Source: Mycobacterium sp. (GTDB lineage Bacteria > Actinomycetota > Actinomycetes > Mycobacteriales > Mycobacteriaceae). Taken from it: a stretch of DNA of 50,305 nt. Numbering within the stretch: the stretch's first letter is position 1; each line of letters starts with the position of its first letter. The notes beneath the pieces are model-generated. The model was not told where the DNA came from. It ran no database searches and saw only the letters and a program-made list of their open reading frames with translations. Location of the stretch: NCBI RefSeq assembly GCF_025965855.1, contig NZ_JAOPWB010000174.1, positions 1 through 50,305 of the forward strand, given 5' to 3'. The position numbers and the translations under genes were made by a program. Below are positions 37,281 through 44,649 of the stretch, piece after piece.

Positions 37281-37997
37281 ATGTCGAGTCGGCTGGCCCT
37301 TCCAGATTCCGATATAGCCTGCGCAGCAAGACAGTTCTTGTTCGATGTCTCGCCGGTACCCGTTGCGCATCACAGCGTGCGTAGTTTCCTGTTCGCCCGT
37401 GAGCTCGCCGCAGCCAAGGGGCTATACCCCGATGTCGACTACGACGACGAACTCGTTTACCTGAGCTGCGTGCTGCACGACCTCGGTGTCACCGACTACG
37501 CGAATGGCGACCAGCGGTTTGAAGTCGATGGGGCCGACGCCGCGGTGCGCTTTCTGAGCGGCGAAGGGGTGCAGGAAGCGCGGGTCACCACGGTCTGGCA
37601 GGCGATCGCGCTGCACACGAGCATCGGCCTCGCGCACAGGTTTGGCGCCGTCCACGCCGTCGCCCAGATGGGCATCGCAGCGGACATCGTCGGCGCTGAA
37701 AGACAATTACTTCCAACGGGTTTCGCTGACGCTGTTCATGCGGAGTGGCCACGCTATGACATCGGCTATGCACTGGCCGAACTCATTGCACGTCAAGTCG
37801 AAGACAACCCGGCAAAAGGGCCTTCGTTGACCTTGCCCGGTCACCTGCATCAGCTCTATTACCCGACGACACCGGCAGTGACGTGGTTCGACATCGTACG
37901 TGCGGCCGGCTGGAACGATCAACCCGGAGCGGCTGGCTCGGCGGAGTCGTCGGGTCAGGGCACTGTGAAATCGCCTGACACGTCGCACCCCAGTTAA
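37281..37997 (+). CDS. HD-domain phosphohydrolase-like protein
   Basis: 238 residues. The HD metal-binding pattern is visible: AHHSVRSFLFAR (first His), VLHDLGVTDY (HD) and a later IALHTSIGLAH. Related proteins include cyanamide hydratase-like HD enzymes, with the same ...ARELAA...DDELVYLSCVLHDLG layout. Cytoplasmic; the last ~35 residues are disordered. Divergent from the GlxA regulator. ATG at 37281. Confidence 0.87.
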   Translation: MSSRLALPDSDIACAARQFLFDVSPVPVAHHSVRSFLFARELAAAKGLYPDVDYDDELVYLSCVLHDLGVTDYANGDQRFEVDGADAAVRFLSGEGVQEARVTTVWQAIALHTSIGLAHRFGAVHAVAQMGIAADIVGAERQLLPTGFADAVHAEWPRYDIGYALAELIARQVEDNPAKGPSLTLPGHLHQLYYPTTPAVTWFDIVRAAGWNDQPGAAGSAESSGQGTVKSPDTSHPS

Positions 37998-38065
37998 GTG
38001 GTGACGGTGCCAGTGACACCGTTCGCGTTGGTCCGGCACAACGCTACGCAATGAAGGAAGCAGAT

Positions 38066-38437
38066 ATGACAGTTGGCTGGAAACCCCAAATTCTCAGCGA
38101 AATTGGCGATCGGGAGGAAATCCGTATCAGCAGCGAACGTACGGGTGGCGGATACAACCGCTGGACTCCGGTCTGGGTCGTACGAGTCGGCGACGACTTG
38201 TATGTCCGATCCGGGTTCGGGAAGAACGGGTTCTGGTACCGCCACGCCACTGGCTCGCAGGCGTACGTCGACGCCGAGGGTGTGCAGTACAAGGTCAGCC
38301 TCATCCTGGATAGGGACTCTGTCTCGATCGCTGCTGTCGACGAGGCTTACCGGCAAAAATACTCAGCGGATCCGTCACTGCCCCTATTGCTTTCCGACCG
38401 GGCGCGTTCAACGACGTCGCGGTTGATCCCGCTTTGA
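38066..38437 (+). CDS. DUF2255-family protein
   Basis: 123 residues. WKPQILSEIGDREEIRISSER, WTPVWVVRVGDDLYVRSGFG and FWYRHATGSQA follow the DUF2255 pattern, a compact beta-rich fold related to F420/FMN-binding split barrels. The ATG at 38066 has GGAAG 6 nt upstream; an in-frame ATG at 38051 lacks a site. It follows the HD gene by 68 bp. Function unknown. Its 3' end overlaps a gene fragment on the other strand by 30 bp. Confidence 0.8.
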   Translation: MTVGWKPQILSEIGDREEIRISSERTGGGYNRWTPVWVVRVGDDLYVRSGFGKNGFWYRHATGSQAYVDAEGVQYKVSLILDRDSVSIAAVDEAYRQKYSADPSLPLLLSDRARSTTSRLIPL

Positions 38438-38590
38438 CACCGTGAAGTCCAACCCAGCCAGCAGTTCCGGGCGATCACGCAGGGCGGCGCGTAGGAACGA
38501 CTCGAACGGCCTTTTGTTCCAGGTGATGGTGGGCAGCGCATCTCGGAGCGCCTCGTAAGCCTGCGCCGAGATTTTCTTCACGGCGTTCAT
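38408..38590 (-). pseudogene. 5' fragment of a conserved hypothetical gene
   Basis: 60 residues: KKISAQAYEALRDALPTI, then WNKRPFESFLRAALRDRPEL. This reads like the N terminus of a larger actinobacterial protein of unknown function; it then ends abruptly in an Arg-rich tail overlapping the DUF2255 gene. GGTGGGA lies before the ATG at 38590. Best explained as a gene cut by a recombination joint; a genuine 60-residue protein is possible. Confidence 0.5.
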
Positions 38591-38745
38591 CGTCCCACCG
38601 TGATCGGCCGACTATTCAGAAGTGGCGGCGGGTCTCGCCTGTAACAAGTTGGGCTTGACGCATGGAGACGGACTCGGTCGACGTGTCCGGAATATGTCGG
38701 ACCCCAGGTTTACCGTGTTTTGTAGGAGCGATACAAGGAGGCGTG

Positions 38746-38976
38746 ATGGCCAAGGGTGACATCGAGACGTATCACGAAGGCGGAGCCTGGAAGAACCGGG
38801 TCGAGGGTGGTCAGAAGGCATCGAACACGGCGCAGACCAAAGCCGAAGCTGAGGCGGTCGGCCGTGACATGGCGATTGACCGCGGCGTCGAGCACATCAT
38901 CAAGAAGCTCGACGGCACGATCGGCGAGCGCAACACCTACCCGCGCAGCCGCGACAAGAACCCTCCAAAGGGCTAA
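38746..38976 (+). CDS. Small DUF2188-domain protein
   Basis: 76 residues. TYHEGGAWKNRVEGGQKAS, AEAVGRDMAIDRGVEHIIKK and GTIGERNTYPRS fit the DUF2188 family, small proteins of unknown role often found on mobile or accessory DNA. The ATG at 38746 has AAGGAGG just upstream, which decides the start against a longer frame. Confidence 0.82.
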   Translation: MAKGDIETYHEGGAWKNRVEGGQKASNTAQTKAEAEAVGRDMAIDRGVEHIIKKLDGTIGERNTYPRSRDKNPPKG

Positions 38977-39072
38977 CCGATCACGAATGCGCTCGCGTCA
39001 GCGACGCGAGCGGTGCTGGGTCGTTGGGCGGCACGGAGAGCGATATTGGGGCACGCCATGGAAAAGCGAGGA

Positions 39073-39591
39073 CTAGCGCCATCCTGGGCGCTGCCGGAGT
39101 TGGACCCCTTGTTCCCGCAACGCAGCAGCGACCGTCGTATGGGAGACGTCGTATTGGGCGGCAAGCCAGGCAAGTGATTTACCTGCCGCGTAATGCCTGG
39201 CAGCTTCAGTGACTTGGTCTTCGGTTAGGCCTTGACGGCGAATGGTGATGTCCTGCTCGCGCAGCACACTCGCGACGCGGGTCTTGGAGATGCCGTAGTT
39301 AGCGGCGATCTGCTGGGTGGTGTTGCCGGATTCGTACTTCTTGGCGATGTCCGCGACATCAGTGGCGCTCAGGAAGCGCTTGGAGCGATGTGACGGGCGT
39401 AACAGGGGTGGACGTGGGGCCGATTCTTGAATGAGTTTCCGCAGGTCAGCGTACTTCTCTCTTAGCATTACCTTATTCGAGTAAGCTCCTATCAGCTCCA
39501 CCAGTACAAACGGCACTTCGACGCAATTCTCGAAACACCACCCGGCGACTAGCCACTTCCGAGCCGTTAGCTCGCCAAACGGACGGATCAT
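39073..39591 (-). CDS. Double helix-turn-helix DNA-binding protein
   Basis: 172 residues. The N-terminal ~80 residues are unrecognised. Two homologous HTH modules follow: DVADIAKKYESGNTTQQIAA...SKTRVASVLREQ and QVTEAARHYAAGKSLAWLAA...SHTTVAAALREQ. Each resembles the C-terminal HTH of Hin/resolvase-type serine recombinases. No recombinase catalytic domain is present. It may be an excisionase-like or regulatory factor, or the DNA-binding remnant of a lost recombinase. It is the only protein in module A that might relate to mobility. Confidence 0.72.
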   Translation of the reverse strand: MIRPFGELTARKWLVAGWCFENCVEVPFVLVELIGAYSNKVMLREKYADLRKLIQESAPRPPLLRPSHRSKRFLSATDVADIAKKYESGNTTQQIAANYGISKTRVASVLREQDITIRRQGLTEDQVTEAARHYAAGKSLAWLAAQYDVSHTTVAAALREQGVQLRQRPGWR

Positions 39592-40005
39592 CGCACAAGC
39601 CCGGCCAACCCCGACAAACGCCTCAGGAACACGCGTCCTGGCGAAGTGGCGACAACTTTCATCACTGGTATCAAGCCAACAATGGCGACCGAGAGAGATT
39701 AATTTTATCGGAGCTGCTTGGATCGCTGGTTTGAGAAGTGTCGTCTCACTGCAGACGCGCTCCGCTTTTGAAGCCCGCCCGACAAACGCTTCTTCGACCT
39801 CAGCGCACCCACGACCACGCCTTTCGGCCGGTGAGGGTGTAGCGTCAGGGGTGTTGGTACTCTCAGCCGATCCGGAATGGCTCAGCTTCTGACGCTGATC
39901 TGCCCGAGCATCCGCTCACGCCGGACACATCGTTAGTTTTACCGCTCAGTCGGGATAATTTTGAATGTTCCATCGTTGTTTCAGCTATTGATTGCTCCCT
40001 TTGGG
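39592..40005. other. Intergenic region before the glycoside cassette
   Basis: 414 bp without a gene that I can support. A short near-repeat (CCCGACAAACGC with C/T TC) occurs near 39617 and 39778. The right end is AT-richer and contains a -10-like GATAAT. The region separates the HTH gene from the cassette and reads outward for both. Confidence 0.5.
39954..39959 (+). promoter_or_regulatory. Possible -10 element of the glycoside cassette
   Basis: GATAAT stands about 50 bp before the chosen start of the glycosyltransferase gene, in an AT-rich patch. The -35 match (TTAGTT, 39933-39938) is poor and its spacing of 15 bp is short, so this is only a candidate. Confidence 0.3.
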
Positions 40006-41139
40006 ATGCAACACTTTTCGTACATGCCGAGCTTTGGCATCCTCGGCACCTACTCGCCGACACCATGCGGCCTGGCGACCTTTAGCGCGGCCCTGGCAGA
40101 CGGACTGACAGCCAGAGGCGCCGACGTCGATGTCGTGCGCATCGCCGACGGTGACGTCTCCGAGGAGCCCAACGTCGTCGGCGAGCTCGTCAACGGCTCG
40201 GCTTCGTCCGTAGCGGCAACCTCCGAGCTCCTCAACCAGAGCGATGTCGCCGTCATCCAGCATGAGTACGGCATCTATGGCGGTCCCGACGGAGACGAAG
40301 TCGTCCAGATCATGGCCGGATTGCGCGTCCCGTCGATCGTTGTCGTTCACACGGTTCTCAAACATCCGACACCACACCAGCTTTCGGTGCTCGAATCGGT
40401 GATGGCATTGGCCGATCAAGTGATCGTGATGTCGGAGGTGGCCGGCCAACGCCTGTGTGCGGGCTTCTCCGTCGACCGCCACAAGGTCATCACCATCCCG
40501 CACGGCGCGGCACTCCCCAGCACGAACGGCGTGCAGCATCCCGACCGGCCGACCATCTTGACCTGGGGCCTGCTGGGACCGGGCAAGGGCATCGAGCGGG
40601 TCATCGACGCCATGGCGTCGCTCAAGAGCCTGCCCAACCCGCCGCGGTACATCATCGCCGGCCGCACTCACCCCAAGGTCCTCGCCGCGCAGGGGGAAAG
40701 GTATCGCGAAGCACTTGTCGCGCAGGCGAAACGCGTCGGCGTCGCCGATTCGGTGTCCTTCGACGCCGTGTACCGCACCCCCGAAGAGCTCACCGCGCTC
40801 ATCCAGACGGCTACCGTCGTCGTCCTGCCCTACGACTCGAAGGACCAGGTCACCTCCGGTGTGCTGGTCGATTCTCTTGCGAGTGGCCGCCCGATCGTCG
40901 CCACCGCTTTCCCCCACGCGGTCGAGCTCCTCAGCAGCGGCGCGGGCACCGTCGTCGCTCACGAGGATCCCGACGCACTGGTCGCAGCGCTGCACCAGCT
41001 GTTGACCGATCCGCTCGTCGCCGACTCGATGGCCACCGAAGCGCGCGGGCTGGCCCCGACGATTGCCTGGCCCGTCGTCGCCAACGCGTACGTCGGCGTG
41101 GCGCAAGGGCTGCTGGTCACGCAATCGGCACTGACGTGA
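40006..41139 (+). CDS. GT4-type glycosyltransferase
   Basis: 377 residues of GT-B fold. The N-terminal domain has FGILGTYSPTPCGLATFSAALADGL (donor glycine loop) and VIQHEYGIYGGPDGDE. The C-terminal domain has TILTWGLLGPGKGIERVIDAM (GPGKG phosphate loop) and the LPYDSKDQVTSGVLVDSLASGRPIVAT block with the family's E/D-G-x-x-x-E region altered. It would transfer a sugar from a nucleotide donor. The ATG at 40006 was chosen over a TTG at 39961. Its stop overlaps the next gene's GTG (GTGA), so translation is coupled. In related operons such GTs pair with GH130 phosphorylases. Confidence 0.85.
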   Translation: MQHFSYMPSFGILGTYSPTPCGLATFSAALADGLTARGADVDVVRIADGDVSEEPNVVGELVNGSASSVAATSELLNQSDVAVIQHEYGIYGGPDGDEVVQIMAGLRVPSIVVVHTVLKHPTPHQLSVLESVMALADQVIVMSEVAGQRLCAGFSVDRHKVITIPHGAALPSTNGVQHPDRPTILTWGLLGPGKGIERVIDAMASLKSLPNPPRYIIAGRTHPKVLAAQGERYREALVAQAKRVGVADSVSFDAVYRTPEELTALIQTATVVVLPYDSKDQVTSGVLVDSLASGRPIVATAFPHAVELLSSGAGTVVAHEDPDALVAALHQLLTDPLVADSMATEARGLAPTIAWPVVANAYVGVAQGLLVTQSALT

Positions 41140-42158
41140 CCGGCGCCGCGCCCACCCAGGGGTTCGCGCACCTGTTGCGAATGACGGACCATCGCGCCAC
41201 CTTCGAGCACGCGTGCATGAGCGAGCCCCGCCGTGAGCACGGGTATTGCACTGACGACATGGCCAGGGTGCTCGTCGTCACCACCCGCGAGCCCGACGCA
41301 CCGGGTGCCGTAAAGGGCCTCGCCGGCAAGGCCCTGCAGTTCTTGAACGACGCCCAGTCCTACAACGGCTCCTGCCGCAACCGGATGGACCACGCCGGAC
41401 ATTGGACCGACCAGCCCACCACGGACGACCACTGGGGCCGCTGCATCTGGGGGCTCGGGACCGCCGCCGCCCACAGCGGCGTCAGCCTAGTCCGGCGACT
41501 GGCCGTGATTCAGTTCGAGCGCGCTGCCAAGGCCAGGTCACCGTGGCCACGGGCGATGGCGTTCGCCGCCGTCGGCGCCGCCGAACTCCTCAGCTTCGAG
41601 CCGGGTAATTCCGCGGCCCTGCGACTCCTCGCCGACTACGCCGCCACCGTCGCGAGACCCGAGACGAAGCCCGACTGGCCATGGCCCGAGCCAAGGCTCA
41701 CCTACGCGAATGCGATTCTCCCCGAGGCGATGATCGCTGCCGGCGTCGCGCTGGAGGACCCGGACCTGAAACAGCGGGGCCTGGACCTGCTGGAGTGGTT
41801 GCTCGACTACGAAACGATTGACGGCCACATGTCGCCCACCCCCGCGGGCGGCCGGGGACCGCAGGACAGCCGGCCCGCCTTCGACCAGCAGCCGATCGAG
41901 GTGGCCACCCTCGCCGACGCCTGTGCACGCGCCGCAGCTGCCGATCCGCGGGCGATCTGGCCGGATGGGGTCCGGTCGTCCGCCGCCTGGTTCCAGGGCG
42001 CCAACGACTCCGGGTTGCTCATGTGGGACACGGATACCGGTGGTGGTTTCGACGGGTTGTCCGCCGAGTGCGTCAACCTCAACCAGGGCGCCGAATCGAC
42101 CCTTGCGGTGATCTCCACCCTGCAGCACGCGCAGCGCTTTTCGCTGGTCCCACAATGA
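41136..42158 (+). CDS. Six-hairpin-type glycosidase-like protein
   Basis: 340 residues, helical, with a repeating pattern as in (alpha/alpha)6 barrels of glycosidases and epimerases. Polar, potentially catalytic blocks are EHGYCTDDMARVL, YNGSCRNRMDHAGHWTDQ, DDHWGRCIWGLG, RPAFDQQPIEVATLADAC and the C-terminal ECVNLNQGAESTLAVI. It has no signal peptide. I cannot name a family with certainty. The GTG at 41136 overlaps the previous stop and its own stop overlaps the next ATG. Lying between a GT and a GH130 enzyme, it is expected to act on the same oligosaccharide. Confidence 0.78.
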   Translation: MTGAAPTQGFAHLLRMTDHRATFEHACMSEPRREHGYCTDDMARVLVVTTREPDAPGAVKGLAGKALQFLNDAQSYNGSCRNRMDHAGHWTDQPTTDDHWGRCIWGLGTAAAHSGVSLVRRLAVIQFERAAKARSPWPRAMAFAAVGAAELLSFEPGNSAALRLLADYAATVARPETKPDWPWPEPRLTYANAILPEAMIAAGVALEDPDLKQRGLDLLEWLLDYETIDGHMSPTPAGGRGPQDSRPAFDQQPIEVATLADACARAAAADPRAIWPDGVRSSAAWFQGANDSGLLMWDTDTGGGFDGLSAECVNLNQGAESTLAVISTLQHAQRFSLVPQ

Positions 42159-43651
42159 CTTTGATGCGCACCGGGCTCGTCACCCGCGACCCCCACCGGA
42201 TCGTGGCCAATCCGGCGCGGGTGATCACCCGGCTCTTCGTGCCCGGCCAGGAGGGCTTCGAGCTTCAGGAGTCCCGAGCGGGTGTGGTGCTCAGGCGCAT
42301 CCTCGCACTGACCGACGACGACGTTCGGTCGTCCCTGGACGACGTCGTCATCCGCTTCGACGGACGCCACCGTGACCTGGTGGGCACGTTCCGTCGGCAC
42401 GCCCACGAGCTCGCCGACCGCCTGGATCCCGATATCCACCTCTCCGATGAGCGAATGCTGTTGCTGGGAGCGACCTTTACCAGCGAGTACGCCATCGAGG
42501 GGGCGGCGCTGTGCAACCCCAGCATTGTGGCCCACCCCAACCAGACCGGCACGGCGGCAGGCAGCCTGCGATTCGTGATGAGCGTGCGCGGGATCGGGGA
42601 AGGGCACCGCTCGTCCGTCGGGTTCCGCACCGGTGTCATCGACGCCGCGGGTCGGGCCGCGATCGACGAGCCGGCCCGCTTCGCCACCACCGGAAGCGTG
42701 TCGGGCGCGCTGCTCGACGCCGCGGTGTTCCGCGGCGAACTCGGCCGCATCGGCAATGCCGGCGAGGCCGCGAACTACGTCTTCAACGCGCTCGGCGACC
42801 GCTTCACGCGATCCGACCTCGACGCGCGACTCGACGATCTCCGGGCCCACCTGAGCACCCGCGGACACGGGGAGCGCTCGGTCGCCCTGATCCGCACGAT
42901 CGCCGCGCGGTTTTATGCCGTCGAATTCCCCAGCGAGGTATCGGTTTCCGAGCGAGTGCTGTGGCCGTCGATGGAGGCCGAGCAGGTCGGCATGGAGGAC
43001 GCCCGCTTCGTCCGCTTCGTCGACGACGACGGCTCGGTCGCCTACTACGCCACCTACACGGCCTACAGCGGATCCCACATCAGCCAACAACTGCTGAAGA
43101 CCAAGGATTTCCAGTCCTTCACCTCCGGGCCGCTCGTCGGGAAGGCCGCGGCCAACAAGGGTTTGGCCTTGTTCCCCCGACGAATACACGGTCGCTACGC
43201 CGCAATGTCGCGATCGGACCGCGAGACCAACACCGTCGCCTTCGCCGACCATCTGGCGGTCTGGACGAGCGCATCGCCCTGCCAGCAGCCGGCCGAGGCA
43301 TGGGAAGCGCTGCAACTCGGAAATTGCGGCCCGCCAATCGAAACCGACGCAGGGTGGCTGGTGCTCACCCACGGCGTCGGTCCCATGCGAACGTATAGCA
43401 TCGGCGCGATTCTGCTTGACCTCGACGATCCGACCCGGGTGCTCGGTCGGCTACGACGCCCACTGCTCAGTCCCGCCCACGACGAACAGAACGGTTACGT
43501 GCCCAACGTCGTCTATTCTTGCGGCGCGCTCGTTCACGCCGACACCCTGGTGATCCCCTACGGGATCGCCGACGGCGCCATCGGCATCGCCACCGCACCA
43601 CTTCCGCAGTTGCTGGCCACGATCGTTCAGCAATCAGATCACCCGAGATGA
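42155..43651 (+). CDS. GH130-family glycoside phosphorylase-like protein
   Basis: 498 residues. The C-terminal part has five-bladed propeller features of GH130: VGMEDARFVRFVDDDG (the conserved GxEDxR block), YTAYSGSHISQQLLKT, NKGLALFPRRIHGRYAAMSR (Asp-less variant of the sugar-binding region), GPPIETDAGWLVLTHGVGP and EQNGYVPNVVYSCG. GH130 enzymes phosphorolyse beta-mannosides, or make them in reverse, in the cytoplasm. The N-terminal ~250 residues are an extra helical region. The ATG at 42155 overlaps the previous stop (ATGA). Mannoside specificity is inferred from the family. Confidence 0.83.
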   Translation: MTLMRTGLVTRDPHRIVANPARVITRLFVPGQEGFELQESRAGVVLRRILALTDDDVRSSLDDVVIRFDGRHRDLVGTFRRHAHELADRLDPDIHLSDERMLLLGATFTSEYAIEGAALCNPSIVAHPNQTGTAAGSLRFVMSVRGIGEGHRSSVGFRTGVIDAAGRAAIDEPARFATTGSVSGALLDAAVFRGELGRIGNAGEAANYVFNALGDRFTRSDLDARLDDLRAHLSTRGHGERSVALIRTIAARFYAVEFPSEVSVSERVLWPSMEAEQVGMEDARFVRFVDDDGSVAYYATYTAYSGSHISQQLLKTKDFQSFTSGPLVGKAAANKGLALFPRRIHGRYAAMSRSDRETNTVAFADHLAVWTSASPCQQPAEAWEALQLGNCGPPIETDAGWLVLTHGVGPMRTYSIGAILLDLDDPTRVLGRLRRPLLSPAHDEQNGYVPNVVYSCGALVHADTLVIPYGIADGAIGIATAPLPQLLATIVQQSDHPR

Positions 43652-43667
43652 GGTCACCATCAGCAGC

Positions 43668-44084
43668 ATGAGAAGGTCCAGCGACAGAACGCATAATCCG
43701 CTCGGCGAGTACGTGCTGCACATGGGTGCGGGATTCGTCGCCAAGGAACGTCCGCGCGTGCTGGAGGCGTTGGCTACGCTCGGGCCGCATCTGGGCCGGT
43801 GGGACCCGCCTGACATCAGCCTGGAAGTCTCGTTGCAGGACCGCGGCCGCAAGGAGCAGCGCGTCACGTTGCGGACGACTTTGCCTGGTCTCCCGCCGCT
43901 AGTGGCCGTCGCCGGCAACCGCGATATCACGCGCGCTCTTCACGAAGCCATGCATGAGTTGATCCGGCAGCTCGAACACCAGAAGTCGTCGCGCGAACCC
44001 ATGCACAATCGCAAGCTCGGGCACAACACGATCCGCCACCCGGGCACCTCGGCGCAGGCGCATCGCATCCCGCCTGCACCGTAG
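43668..44084 (+). CDS. HPF/RaiA-like ribosome-associated protein
   Basis: 138 residues. The first ~105 residues follow the sigma-54-modulation/HPF pattern: VLEALATLGPHLGRWDPPDISLEVSLQDR, then RVTLRTTLPGLPPLVAVAG, then DITRALHEAMHELIRQLEHQK. A basic tail (NRKLGHNTIRHPG) follows. Such proteins bind the 30S subunit and silence ribosomes in dormancy; M. tuberculosis Rv0079 is a divergent relative. It starts 16 bp after the GH130 gene and is the last gene of the four-gene cassette. The link between glycan metabolism and ribosome hibernation is unexplained. Confidence 0.72.
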   Translation: MRRSSDRTHNPLGEYVLHMGAGFVAKERPRVLEALATLGPHLGRWDPPDISLEVSLQDRGRKEQRVTLRTTLPGLPPLVAVAGNRDITRALHEAMHELIRQLEHQKSSREPMHNRKLGHNTIRHPGTSAQAHRIPPAP

Positions 44085-44213
44085 TCGCGCGGGTCTCGCC
44101 TGCTACGTGCTGCCGCCTCTTCGTCCGACCAATGAGTGTCGACCGCCCGGCATAGTCTTCGGCCTCGTGGGTCCAGATCCTCGCCCGTTCCACTGGATGC
44201 CCGAGGACACCGC

Positions 44214-44375
44214 ATGGCCATCACCGACATCGCCGCATACGCGCACCTGACCGCGGCGGACATCACATCCCTGGAGCGCGAACTCGAAGAGATTCGCCGC
44301 GACGTCGAGGACTGTCGCCGAGCATCCAACGCGGCGCATGACGAGGCGGAGACGTGCCGCAACCTCTCGACCTGA
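44214..44375 (+). pseudogene. 5' fragment resembling a DesA3-type acyl desaturase
   Basis: 53 residues: MAITDIAAYAHLTAADI followed by LERELEEIRRDVEDCR. This matches from memory the N terminus of mycobacterial DesA3-like desaturases (MAITDVDVFAHLTDADIE...). The similarity fades after ~37 residues and the frame stops; no histidine boxes remain. GAGGA lies before the ATG at 44214. It lies 100 bp inside the right att copy, as expected for debris at an island edge. Confidence 0.62.
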
Positions 44376-44477
44376 CGACAGTCTTGACGACAACCGTGAC
44401 GACAGTTGCTGTCCCAGCGACGTCGCCTACACGACCATTTGCGGCCTATCTTGCCTGGTCATGGCGGTTGCCCGATC

Positions 44478-44522
44478 CTGGCAGTGTGGGGGTCAGGGGT
44501 TCGAGTCCCCTTAGCTCCACCA
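44478..44522 (+). repeat. attR-like 45-bp copy of the tRNA-Ala 3' end
   Basis: Identical to 33708-33752, from CTGGCAG through CCACCA. The sequence before it (CCCGATC) does not continue the tRNA, so this is not a second tRNA gene. It marks the right end of module A and the left end of module B. Confidence 0.88.
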
Positions 44523-44649
44523 CAAAACTGCAGGTCACGGCCCTAAATCTCCTCAAGGCCGCAGCATCGCGATGAGCCCGCGCCAGTAGAGCCCGCAGTC
44601 GCACGCGCGACCAGGACAACATGAACTCTGCGAGGCATCGTTGCCCACC

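Noticed and set aside
39490..39505. A fifth tRNA-core-like string (AGCTCCACCA) inside the HTH gene
   Set aside because: Only about 10 bp match and the string is normal coding sequence of the HTH gene (VLVELIGAY region); likely chance.
44478..44522. A second tRNA-Ala gene
   Set aside because: Only the 3' 45 bp are present; the acceptor 5' strand and D arm are missing, so it is an att copy and not a gene.
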